Origin: Hordeum vulgare subsp. vulgare
Taxonomy: Eukaryota; Streptophyta; Magnoliopsida; Poales; Poaceae
Assembly (NCBI RefSeq): GCF_904849725.1
Contig: NC_058519.1
Span: 539,346,316 to 539,410,315, forward strand
Direction: 5' to 3'
DNA length: 64,000 nt
Part shown: positions 53,252 to 64,000 of the stretch, one piece after another
How positions within the stretch are numbered: the stretch's first letter is position 1
Layout: each line of letters opens with the position of its first letter
Position numbers and translations under genes: made by a program
The notes under the pieces: generated by a model
Databases searched by the model: none
What the model saw: the letters and a program-made list of their open reading frames with translations, nothing else
What the model was told of the DNA's origin: nothing

Positions 53252-54797
53252 TGATACGTCTCCAACGTATCTATAATTTTTGATGGTTTCATGCTATTAT
53301 GTTATCAAACTTTGGATGTTTTGTATGCCTTTTATATCTTTTTTGGGACTAATTTATTAACTCACTACCAAGTGTGAGTTCCTGTTTTTTCTGTGTTTTT
53401 GACCCCTTTCAGAGGAGGATTTTAACGGAGTCCAAATGGAACGAAACTTCCAAAAAGATTTTTTCCGAAATAGAAGACGATCGGGAGACTTGAGAACCAA
53501 GGCAGAGGGTCACCAGGGACCCCATAAGACCTCATGGCGCGGCCAGGGGGGACCGCGCCTCCCAGGCTTGTGGGCTCCGTGGGCCACCTCTGCCCTCGGT
53601 CTTTCGCCTATATATTCCCAATAATTCCAGAAAAAATCAAGAGATCATCGAAAGTACTTTTCCGCCGCTGCAAGCTTCTGTCTCTCCAAGATCCCATCTG
53701 GGGCACGTTCTGGTGCCCTGTCGGAGGGAGGATTCGGATACGGAGGGATTATTCATCAACACCATGACCTCTACGATGATGCGTGAGTAGTTCACCATAG
53801 ACCTATGGGTCCATAGCTAGTAGCTAGATGGCTTCTTCTCTCTCTTGGATCTTCAATACAAAGTTCTCCATGATCTTCATGGAGATCTATCCGATGTAAT
53901 CTTGTTTTGGAGTGTGTTTGTCGAGATCCGATGAATTGTGGATTCATGATCAGATTATGTATGAATCTTATTTGAGTTTTCTCTGATCTCTCTTATGCAT
54001 GATTTCATATCCTTGTAATTCTCTTCGAGTTGTGGGTTTTGTTTGGCCAGCTTGATCTATGATTCTTGCAATGGGAGAAGTGCTTGATTTTGGGTTCATA
54101 CCGTGCGGCGACCTCACCCAATGATAGAAGGGGTAGCGAGGCACGCATCTTGTTGTTGCCATCAAGGGTAAATAGATGGGGTTTTCATCATTCGTTTGAG
54201 TTTATCCCTCTACATCATGTCATCTTGCTTAAGGCGTTACTCTATTTGTCATGAACTCCATACACTAGATGCATGGTGGATAGCGGTCGATGTCTGGAGT
54301 AATAGTTGTAGATGCAGAAAGTATCGGTCTACTTGTCTCGGACGTGATGCCTATATGTATGATCATTGCCTTAGATATCGTCATGACTATGCGCAGTTCT
54401 ATCAATTGCTCGACAATAATTTGTTCACCCACCGTAATATTTGCTATTTTGAGAGAAGCCTCTAGTGAACACTATGGCCCCCGGGTCTACTTCACACCAT
54501 ATTTTCAGCCTTATTCTTTTACTTCATTGCACTTTCCGCCTTGAGATCTCACTTTGCAATCAATCTTGAAGGGATTGACAACCCCTTTATAGCATTGGGT
54601 GCAAGCTCTTTTGTGTTTGCGCAGGTACTCTGGACTTGACGAGATTCTCCTACTGGATTGATACCTTGGTTCTCAAACTGAGGGAAATATTTACTGCTCC
54701 TGTGTTGCATCACCCTTTCCTCTTCAAGGGAAAAACCAACGCAAGCGAAGTCTCCGTCAACGTGCCAATTTCTGGCACTGTTGTTTGAGAAGTAGCA
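53252..54797 (+). repeat. 3' LTR of pol-less Athila-like element
   Basis: TGATACGTCTCCAACGTATC to GAGAAGTAGCA, 1546 bases. TATA box at 53606-53618. It is the intact reference for the arms at 1789-4111. Confidence 0.9.
53606..53618 (+). promoter_or_regulatory. TATA box of Athila-like LTR
   Basis: GCCTATATATTCC, 355 bases into the LTR. Confidence 0.55.
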
Positions 54798-57700
54798 CTC
54801 ACTCGAAGTCTCACTCCATACTTTCGAACGCGCCCTCACGTACGCCAAACTCCCCCCTGTGGACGATTCCAACCACCCTCATGCCTCTACCGCATTTTGG
54901 TGTCCCCGTCGGTGACTCTCGGCCGCCACTGACCTGGCCAGGCCAGGGCCACCCCTAGTGACGCTGGCGAGTGATCCCTAGGGCCCTAGTTGACTGGGTT
55001 GACCCCTAGTCAACAGCTGGCTGGGCACCCTAGTCACCGCCATGTGGGGCCACCACCCCTTGGGCCACTGGCACGTGGGCCAAGGTTTAATTAGCCCCTA
55101 ATTAACCTGTTTAAATAATTAAACAAATTTGTTTGAATTAATATACACTAACATGTGGGCCCTGTTAATTAATTAGTTAATTAGATATAAATAAACCCTT
55201 GAATTAACCCACTATCTATGACAGGTGGGGCCGAGGTTACGGGTTTGTCCCGAGAGAGCTGGATTGAATGCTAACATCATCATGATGTCATGCTGATGCA
55301 ATAAAGCCTTTTTCAAATTAAAATAATTATGTTAATTTCATAAAATGATTTAACACTTTGAAAAATCATATAAAATAATCTGTAAGTCACATAAAAAAGA
55401 TTTATACATGAAAGTTGCTCAGAAAAATCCGACGATTCCGAAATACGCTATCTGTCCATCTGTCACATGCTCCTAGCATGATGAACATTGACATTCTGGC
55501 ATTAGGATCACCTATCCGGTAGTAGCCAATGACCCGAGAAATATCATCAGATATTTTCCCGCTCCGCTTGGGACGCGCAGTACTGCGTTAGCTCATCCCT
55601 AGCAGTGCATATTGCCATGTCATGCATCTTGTTGCATTTGCTTGATTTTATTTATTGTTTCTCCCCCTCTTCTCTCCGGTAGACGCCGAGGTAGATGCTG
55701 CTATCGGGTACGATTACGCCCCTGATGACCAGCCTTTTGCAACAGAGTAACAAGGCAAGCAAAACCCCTTCATAATCCCTATATAGCCCGGTCTTTCTCC
55801 CTCATGCTTGCATTAGATTTTGCTACAGTTGTAGATAGCTCCTATTATGATGCATAGCCTGTTTTAGTTAAATTGCTATTGTACCCTACTACATATTAAA
55901 TGCTTAGTATAGGTTGATTAGTGATCCATAGTGAGCCCACTTAGTCCCAGTTGTCCCTGCTTCATCATCGAAGACTCGATGACTTGAAGACTCGGGGACT
56001 CGGTCAACTGACCGGCTAGCCATGACCCATCACATCACCTCACACCCCTTAGTTGTCCGACTCTTGAGAGATACTATCGAGTATCGAGGGTGATACCATG
56101 TTATGTACTGTTGATGTTTACCGTGTAGTGTAGTTAGCCGGAGGTGGACTACGGAGGGTGATTCCTCCTTCACCACTTCCGATAACGGTTCTGTTGTGCA
56201 ACCCCTCAAGCGTGAACCATTGAGGGTGATTCCTCCATTGTCACCTTGATGGATACGTCGATTGGAATCCATCGAGGGTGATACCCCAGATTCCTCTGAT
56301 GTTATATACACACTGTTACTTTCACTTACTACTGGAACATTATGAAATGTGTGAGGCGGGTGGATACCCGTGTGATTGTGACGAGGCATGGCTAGGAATT
56401 CTTAGCCCTTGCCACACATCCTCCAGATGGGGTGATGGGACCACATATCGAGGATCATTGATCGCCATCGTAGTTAGAAAAACACTAATGGGATTGTGTA
56501 TTTTATCTCAGTTAGTCGATTGACCTATAGGCACTAACCTTCACGCAAGGATAGTTATGGGCAATTGGCATCGTTGTATCAACCAAAGCTGTTTGGATGT
56601 CAGCATTGGAGCGGCGCGCGCCCATGTGGTCGGTGTAAGCATTGAATTTGTATAAGAGGTGCTAGGACTGATCTCGACCGCCTTCACAATGTGCAGGAGT
56701 GCAAAGGGCGAAGGGCCCAAGACCCATGCATGCATAGGTTTTAGTTCGACGGGCTGGCCTCTCTGTTGAGCCTAGGTAGGGCGACGACATCGATGTCTCA
56801 AGACCGGTCATGATCCAGGAAAGTCTGTCCGGTGTGAGGTTATCAATCATGTTGGGAAATGTGGTGCACCTCTGCAGGGATGATTGAACTATTCGAACAG
56901 TCGTGTCCACGGTAACATGACAACTTGGAGTTGTATCCCGATCTAATACAACTAGATACATGACTTAAATTGAAATGTTGGCTCCAAGATTGCTTTCTCG
57001 TAGGGAGTCGAGGAAGGATCTTTGGACGTACTTAATAAATTTGCTGCAACATATTTGTGACATATTTTTTTACTGATCTACACTCTTCTAATGCTGCAAG
57101 ACACTAAAGATGCTAGTCTTCGATAGGAGTATACCTTCTCTCTATTCTCGCATTTCTGCAAGACACTCAAGATGCTAGTTGATACATCTCTAATGTATTT
57201 ATAGTTTTTGATTGTTCCATGCTGGTATATTATCATTCTAGGATACTTTTTGGGTATTTATTTACCATTTCATATTATCTTTGAGCACTAACCTATTAAC
57301 CAAGTGCCCAGTGCGAGTTGTTGTTTTCTGTGTGTTTTTCATTTTGCAGGTTTTCCATACCAAATGAGGTCCAATTGCGTGAAACTTTTTGGTGATTTTT
57401 TCAGGACAAAATGAAGACTAACGAGCATCGGAAGAAGGCTGGAGGCGTCACAAGGGACCACAAGCTAACGCGACGCCACCTGGGGGGCCCTAATAGCTTG
57501 TGCCTCCCTCATGGCCCTCCAGACTCTGTTCTTTGGCTTATGAATTCTCGTCAACCCTAAAAACACCATAGGGAGTCTCAAAACACTTTTTACACCACCA
57601 CAAGTCTCTATTCCGACGGGAGACCATCTGGAGCTCCGTTCCGGCACCTTGCCGGAGGGGGGATCGATCACGGAGGTCCTCTTCATCAACCTTGATACCC

Positions 57701-59220
57701 TCACGATGATGTGTGAGTAGTTCACCACACACCTACAGGTCCATAATCAGTACCTAGATGACAATCTCTCTCTTTGATCTTCAATACAATGATCATCGCA
57801 TCTTCACTTTGATCCATATGATGTATTTCCTTTTGTGCGGTGCGTTTATTGGGATCCGATGAATTGTGGGTTTATGTTCAGATTATTCATGATAAATATT
57901 TGAGTCTCCTCTGAATACTTATCTGATTATTATGTGCATGCTTATGATAGCTTCATAATTCTCTGCAATCTATTGAAATAGTTTGGCCAACTAGACTGAT
58001 ATTTCTTCGGTGAGAAAGGTGCGTTGTAGTAGGTTCAACTTGGCGAATTTCTATATCCGAGTGACAGAAGGGGACAAGATGCATCTTTGTGTTGCTGCTA
58101 CTAAGGATACAACGATGTGATTTATTCATATTGCTTGAGTTTACTTTGTCTACATCATGTCATAGTTCTTCATGCATTACTCTGTTTTACTTAATACTCT
58201 AGACGCATGCTAGATAGTGCTCGATGAGTGGAGTAATAGTAATATGTGCAGGCAGGAGTCGACCAATTTGTTTATTGACGTGATGCCTATATACACGATC
58301 ATTGCCATTGGGGAAAGCTGTAACCCCGGGGTCTATTCACAACATATTGATAAAACCTTCAATACCTTGCTTCCATTTACTTGTGCTTTAATTTTGCTAT
58401 CTACAATTATCTACACACCTCACTTGCTTGCAAATAACAAGACAAGAGGACTGACAACCCTCTTGCCCGTGTTGGGTGCAAGATGTTTGTTCTTTTGTGT
58501 GCAGCCGGTGAAGAAGGTTGTGGTTGATATTCCTATTTGTTCGATAAACCTTGGTTTCATAACTGAGGGAAATACTTACCCACTTTGTGTTGTGATAACC
58601 CATTCCTCTTCACGGAAAACCCAACACGGATCACGAGTATCGCTAGTCCTTGATAGGACTAGACCTTTTATCTATGCTAGTATTTCTGCAGTCAGCCCAA
58701 AGATATAGCCCCTTTCATTCGATAATGATGCATACTTAGCATAATTATGATATCAGTCTTGCGAATACTTTGGATGAGTACTCACCGTTGCTTTGCTCCC
58801 CCTTTTCCTCTTGATACGATTGCCGTGACCAGATGACGGAGCCCCAGAGATGGCTGATCCCGTAGATGACTACTACCCCGACGGAGCCTACTACTACGTG
58901 GAGGCCTCTAATGACTAGGAGTAGTTAGGAGGCTTCCAGGCAGGAGACCTTGCCTCTTTGATCCATATTATGTTTGTGCTAGCCTTGTTAAGGAAAAACT
59001 TGTTGACTTATGTCTGTACTCAGATATTATTTGCTTTCGCTTACTCGTGTGTATACGAGCTTATGTATTCGAGCCCTCAAGGCCCCTAGCTTATAATATA
59101 AAGCCTGCATGCCTTTAATTTGTGTCTAGAGTTGTGTTGTGATATCTTCCTATGAGTCGCTAATCTTAGTCGTACTTATTTGTAGGTATGATTAGTGTAT
59201 GATTAAGTTGGGGTGCCACA
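54798..59220 (+). repeat. Gypsy G LTR, 5' end undefined, split by a solo LTR
   Basis: The sequence ends GGGGTGCCACA, followed by a primer site. It spans at least 2.9 kb once the solo LTR (57180-58642) is removed. The left end is not a recognisable LTR start and abuts the 3' LTR at 54797. It includes repeated GAGGGTGATNCC blocks (56088-56290) and a tandem duplication of about 70 bases around CAAGACACT(A/C)AAGATGCTAG (57096-57179 and on after the insertion). It resembles long gypsy LTRs of the Fatima type, with moderate certainty. Confidence 0.65.
57180..58642 (+). repeat. Solo Athila-like LTR
   Basis: It starts TGATACATCTCTAATG, carries the conserved GCACTAACCTATTAACCAAGTGCC block and ends near GAGTATCG. 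CTAGT flanks it at 57175-57179 and 58643-58647. No internal region remains, so it is a solo LTR from unequal LTR recombination. The terminal CA has decayed, so the exact right end rests on the target duplication. Confidence 0.8.
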
Positions 59221-59223
59221 AGT

Positions 59224-59235
59224 TGGTATGAGAGC
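59224..59235 (+). promoter_or_regulatory. Primer binding site of gypsy G
   Basis: TGGTATGAGAGC lies three bases after the LTR; it is the tRNA-Met site with one change. Confidence 0.75.
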
Positions 59236-59573
59236 CGACTACCTGTAGGTAGCCCCCTTTCCAACTCTGGCCGAAGTCGAGTCTAGTACTTGAGAACTTT
59301 TACTAACATTGTTATGTGGCTTACGGGCCCACATCTCAATCGGGTGGTATTAGGATCTTTTACTCCTCTTCTATACTCTAGGTTCTGATCTCTCTTCTCT
59401 TTCACGTGAAAGATTTTGCTAACTCTAACATTAGGTTCTCATAATCACATTCACCGGAGCACCATCTTATATGCTATTGTTTCTTTTGAAAGTATGTTGC
59501 ACACATTGTCTTTTAACATCTTTGAACCTCCTTGTTTTAGATCCGTCCCGCAAGACAGTTCGTACGCCTGACT

Positions 59574-60117
59574 ATGGCTGTCGATGCGACTGGGTTCCCA
59601 ACAATTCTGGTCGACATCTTGACCAGGCTGGGATATCGCTGGTACCTCGAGTACACTGTTAACGAGGACTACCGCGAGTTCAACAAGAAGTAGTACTAGG
59701 ATGTGGTTCGTATCTTCGATCGACAGAACATCTCCATCACTGAGCTGCACACCTTTTTGCAGTGTTGGGCTGACTGTTGATATGGCTGTCCATGATGCTG
59801 CCTATATTGCTATTACCAGCCTCTATGGTGAGTACCCTTTCTTGGAGGAGACTGGATTCAGATACATCCCTATGCCCCCGCTTGGGGTGAGACTGGATCC
59901 GACATCGCTGCCTACACCCCTTACGTGCAGAAAAGTAAAGATCGATCCTACACCATTGTGTGTACCCCTTACGTGAATCGTCGTTACGACCGAAAAGTTC
60001 TGGTTCAGTACACGTGATGGATAGTGTTGTCCGAGCTCTGACTTTTGAGTTGTATGCTACACGTACTCGTCTTTACGATGCTATGACACAGTTGCTGCCA
60101 GCAGTGAGCACGAGGAT
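59574..60117 (+). pseudogene. Gypsy G gag start, broken
   Basis: The ATG at 59574 opens MAVDATGFPTILVDILTRLG, the N terminus style of the ORF1/gag of Fatima-type gypsy elements. A TAG at 59691 stops it after 39 codons. The sense continues in the same frame (DVVRIFDRQNISITELHTF), then in others (HDAAYIAITSLYGEYPF, later FELYATRTRLYDAMTQLLPA) through several breaks. The element is cut at 60117 by the insertion of an Athila-like LTR. No zinc knuckle or protease remains in the window. Confidence 0.6.
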
Positions 60118-60648
60118 TGATACGTCTCCATCGTATCTACTTTTCCTAATGCTTTTGCTCTTGTTTTGGACTCTAATTTGCATGATTTGTATGAAACTAA
60201 CCCGCATTGACGTTGTTTTCAGCAGAACTACCATGGTTTTGTTTTTGTATAGAAATAAAAGTTCTAAGAATGGAACAAAACTTTTTGGAGATTTTTTTTG
60301 GAATATAAAAAAATACTAGAACCAAGACCCACAGGAGGGGAGGGCATAGCAGCCCACTAGACATCATGGCGTGCCAGGCCCCCCTAGTGTGCCCTCGTGT
60401 GTAGTGGGGCCCACGTGGCTCCCGTGACCCTAATTCCGGTGCTATAAAATCCTATTTTCGGAGAAAAAACCCAGAGAGGAAGTTTCATCGCATTTCACGA
60501 TATGGAGCCGCCGCCACCTCCTGTTCTTCATCGGGAGGCTTAATCTGGAGTGTGTTTGGGGATCCGGCGAGGGGAATCTTCGGTCTTCGTCATCATCAAC
60601 CCTCCTCCACCACCAATTCCATGATGCTCTCCACCGGGAGTGAGTAAT
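60118..60648 (+). repeat. Athila-like (Sabrina-type) LTR, first part
   Basis: It begins TGATACGTCTCCATCGTATC and contains the CTCTAATTTGCATGATTTG and CAGCAGAACTACCATGG blocks typical of Sabrina LTRs. It is interrupted after GTAAT at 60644-60648 and resumes at 63816. Confidence 0.75.
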
Positions 60649-63600
60649 TGTAGCCATCCCTGGATCAGTATGCTGGCACACAGAGTACATCAATGTATAT
60701 ATCAAAGTGCAATCACATGTAAATAGCGTAAAACTGATATATACCTTAAATATCTCAGCGGAACGGTCAAGGGAGTGGAGTCCCAATAAACACCAACGGC
60801 AAGTTGAGTGTAGACCGTAACCCCGAATCGTACTCTTACTCGTCGAAGAAAAATATCTGCAACATAAGACGTTGCAGCCGTGTAGGTCAACATATTGAAT
60901 ATGCCGGCAAGTCACATAAGAGAGGGGTGAAAAGTAATCATCTATACTATATGCATATATGGCAGGTGGGGCTATAAGTTTTTAGCGCAAAGCAAAATTT
61001 TCTCCTACAACAAGAGGGGCTAAAAGCAAAATATTACTACAAAGGTTGGTTGTTAACGAGATGGTTCCGCCAACCAGTTCTCGTACCCGAGTTGTCAATA
61101 ATTACCCTCATCAAATATATTTAATGGTGTTGAGAAATCCAGATAACTTCAGTTCCTTTGGCTCAAGTTGTCCATGACCGTGGACACGGCTAATCGATTA
61201 GGTTTGAGTACTCTGCAGAGTTTTGCACACGTTCCCCACAAGATTTGATCGCCTCCGTGTATGTCCTCGCACTTCAGGGTGTTTGAAGACCGGATGATCA
61301 AAACATGGTCTTTCAACGGGTCCCTGTGAATCCCTGTCGGTGCCCATCCATTCCTACCGTTCTTCTACATCTGCTAGCATCGCCTGTCCAGAGTCGCCGC
61401 GTTGTCCAACCAAGCCAGAGCCCATAATGACTTGTGGCTGTGCAGGTAAGCCTTGGGTCTTGAAAATATCCGTCCGTCCCTTTGAGCCTGGGTGAAGCTT
61501 TCCGCAGGATGTCATGGCCTCTCCAGCATCCCGGGTCATCCACTGGGTTCTCCAGGGAGCCGATCAACCGTCCTTCACCTAGAGTTGCATTGCGTCCGAG
61601 GTCTTGAAAATCTTGTCTTAACCGGTCTTGATTATTTAATCAACCTTGCATCACTCGTGTTATGCACTCAACCGAAATCCCGTCTACTCAAGCATAGCAA
61701 TATGAAATTTGTCGTCCCGGGGCCAAGTATCGGGGTTGTTGTGTGCCTACCACATGATACTACAATCTATACTAAAATTTCCAAGTACCTACTCAGCATG
61801 CAATTGGGCATAGGATGGTAGAACTACGATGCATAAAACATAGGTGATAGTATGATCAAAGTGACTTGCTTGGTGATGTTGACGAAGAAGAATTTTCGTT
61901 CTCGGGAAATACGTGATAGAACTATTCGTCATTCTCCGATGAGATCTATATAATCAAACATAGTATTCACATAAGCACTCACACTAGCAATAATTCTAGC
62001 AATCAATTAATAAACAGCAATAAAAGTTTATGCAATCAAAAATCAATAAGAGAGAGCGGACAAAAATCCAAAGGAAACTTCAAAGAAGCTAGGAAGCCTT
62101 CTACTACATCAAACACTATATAGTTTTTGTTCTAACTGAAAATAAAACACTAAAATAGAAAAAATAACAGAATTTTTTTTATAAAATAACTAAGATAACA
62201 GAAGTAAAATTTACAAAACAATATTATTTTATAAGTATTTTCAAAATGGGAAATCAAACTAGCAATGCAATCAATTCGCAAGTTAGTATAGAACTAGAAT
62301 TGATTCCATGCAAACAAATAAGAATAAATAAAATAAAATTTTGTTGTTGTTGAAAAGTTACTGGTAAATATCAAAAAACAAAATATAACTTGTCACAATT
62401 ACAAAAAAAAAACAAATTAAGAACAATTAATACAAAAGAAATAGCAAGAAAACAAAAAAGGCTAAAACAGAATCTGTTTTGCTTAAAAACCTAAGTAAAA
62501 ATATTCAAAGAAAATTTAAACTTAAACTACTGAATGATATGATCAATAGGAAGCAGCAGCAAAAAGAATCAAATTAAAAGCTATTTTTAAACTCCCGGAA
62601 TAAGCAAAACAAGCTTTAATTCAAATCTGATCTAACTCAATTTTTATAAATCCAAACATAGACAAATTATGTATCTACAGAGACTACATAAAATTTGTGA
62701 TCCAACGCAAAAAGAATCACCTAATTCGGAGTTATATACTAATAGATATGAATTTTCTAAGATTGCAATTTTCTGAAAAAACTGCAATACGGGATTTCGT
62801 GAATCTCACCATGGGTGACAGAGAGGAAGAACTCCGGCGAGGTAGCTGCTACGGCGAGGTGGGGAGGTCGCCGGCGGGGAGGGGGAACGGCGGAGGGGTT
62901 CTCGGAGGCGAGTAAGGGGGCGTCAGGTGCTCCTGGGCGTTCGTCTGTTCGGCTCCTTGCAGGAACAACATTGGTGGGGGCGTCGTGGCTACGGGCAGGG
63001 AGAGGACGAGCTGATGGGGAAAATGGAACGAGGAGAGGTAGGGGCTTCTTATAGAGGTGGCGGGAGGCGCCGGGAAGGAAAGGGCTTCGCGAATCCCGAA
63101 GGTGGGGATTCTCCTCTCCATGGAAGGAAACTTCCTGTGACGTGAGGGAGAGAGGAGGAAGAAGATGATCCTCTGTTGGGCCAAATTTGGAAAGCTCTTA
63201 ATTGGCTAGCTCCTATTTCCTAATAAAAGTGATTCTATTCCTATTTTCAAAACTAGGAAACTAACACGTTAAAAAGGAAATCTAATCAATTCGGAATATA
63301 GAGTTTCTATATACTAAAATTATCAGAAAAATAAAATATAGATGATGGGCATTTTTCCATGGCAAAAATAAAAACTTCAGAAAAAATTATTTTCACAAAG
63401 TTGCCAAAAAGGTTTATTTTCTTTTGCAAATAATTTTCAAATGATCCTCTAAGTTTGAGGGTGCAAATAACATTCAAAATGCCCGGGTATTTGAGGTCAT
63501 GTTCCTCCGCTCTTTAGAATGTATTTCCCGGCATTTCTTGCACGAAGAAAACGGATAGAAATGCAAGAGAATTCAAATGCAAATATCTCCGTTCAAATTA

Positions 63601-63815
63601 TTTATAGTTGAAGAAGTCATGTCATCTTCTCTCTTTGCTTTTAAAAGCTTGAATTTGAATTCACCGGAGAAGGGGAAAGTCATTTTATTCCCTCTCATTC
63701 AAAAGTTCCGAAAAGTTTCAAATTTCACACAAGTTTCAATCACTCAGGCAACCAACAAACAATCAATCTATTAATTATATTAACATTCCAAAATTTATAA
63801 TTTTGGGATGTTACA
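60649..63815 (-). repeat. Solo gypsy LTR, minus strand (TGTAACATCCC type)
   Basis: Read on the minus strand it starts TGTAACATCCCAAAAT at 63815 and ends at 60649 (TGGCTACA). GTAAT flanks both sides (60644-60648, 63816-63820). At 3167 bases it is similar in size and ends to the LTR of gypsy D but clearly diverged from it. The ORFs at 62815-63184 lie in its GC-rich leader and are not genes. No internal region is present, so it is a solo LTR. Confidence 0.88.
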
Positions 63816-64000
63816 GTAATCCCTTCGTAGGCTTGCTGGTCAGTGAAGAGCTGGATGAGATTCATCATGTAATCGAGTTAGTTTTGTTAGGGCTTGATCC
63901 TAGCATCCACTATGTTCGGAGATAGATGTTGCTATGACTTTGCTATGCTTAATGCTTGTAAGTGGGGCCCAAGTGCCATGATTTCAGATATGAACGATTT
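63816..64000 (+). repeat. Athila-like (Sabrina-type) LTR, continued to window edge
   Basis: It continues the LTR begun at 60118 (CGTAGGCTTGCTGGTCAGTG, TTAGTTTTGTTAGGG, GCTATGACTTTGCTATGC). The first five bases are the second copy of the GTAAT target. The LTR runs off the window. Confidence 0.75.

Larger units (their letters stand above)
48681..54797 (+). mobile_element. Pol-less Athila-like element with truncated 5' LTR
   Basis: The 5' LTR remnant (48681-49554, 874 bases) equals exactly the last 874 bases of the 3' LTR (53252-54797, 1546 bases). It has a tRNA-Asp primer site, one ORF of unknown function, about 2.7 kb of noncoding DNA, a polypurine tract and the 3' LTR. No pol is present in the 3.7 kb internal region, so it needs an autonomous partner. 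Flanking target duplications cannot be tested since the left end is lost. Confidence 0.85.

Noticed and set aside
62815..63184. Overlapping ORFs on both strands
   Set aside because: GC-rich leader part of the minus-strand solo LTR; no homology pattern, and both strands are open only because of base composition.

Overview
The window looks like intergenic DNA from a Triticeae grass (wheat, barley, rye or a close relative). It is almost entirely nested LTR retrotransposons. They have BARE/WIS/Angela-type copia LTRs, TGATACGTCTC-type LTRs of Athila-like gypsy elements (Sabrina/WHAM-like) and TGTAACATCCC-type gypsy LTRs. Family names come from pattern recognition, not a database search. I see no single-copy host gene, tRNA, rRNA or CRISPR array.

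Layout. 1-1788: 3' internal part of an Athila-like element with a broken ORF. 1789-4111: two fragments of one LTR type joined tail to tail as a 2.3 kb near-palindrome. 4112-7127: 3' part of a BARE/Angela-type copia element. 7128-13927: older DNA holding a Harbinger-like element (TTA target duplication), a LINE remnant, a foldback MITE and a degenerate repeat tract. 13928-41678: a deep nest. A minus-strand copia element A (13933-41673, TSD ATATG) carries in its 5' LTR a plus-strand copia element B (21128-40163, TSD CCGGG). B carries in its gag a gypsy element D (22683-29571, TSD ACTTG). A itself sits in an older minus-strand Athila-like LTR, which sits in an older minus-strand copia element. 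41679-43706: remains of those two hosts, a MITE and a truncated LTR related to B. 43707-48688: gypsy element F (LTR, gag-protease, partial RT), cut off inside RT. 48681-54797: a short pol-less element between a truncated 5' and a full 3' Athila-like LTR. 54798-60117: a gypsy LTR and broken gag, hit by a solo LTR (57180-58642, TSD CTAGT). 60118-64000: an Athila-like LTR split by a minus-strand solo LTR (60649-63815, TSD GTAAT).

Two things stand out. First, copia B has beyond pol its own LTR-like promoter module: near-palindromic 15-bp repeats followed by the same TATA string as its LTR. This lies upstream of a start codon, a GT-AG intron and an extra ORF that joins in frame. It suggests an internally promoted, spliced third gene. 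Second, the palindrome at 1789-4111 has convergent TATA boxes, so a transcript from either arm would fold into a long hairpin RNA. That arrangement resembles the maize Mu killer locus and could silence the whole LTR family.

Most coding regions are broken by stops, frameshifts and deletions. D is the least decayed in its coding frames but has lost most of its integrase and 3' LTR. The nesting order, confirmed by target duplications, dates the elements relative to each other: old copia, Athila-like LTR, A, B, D.
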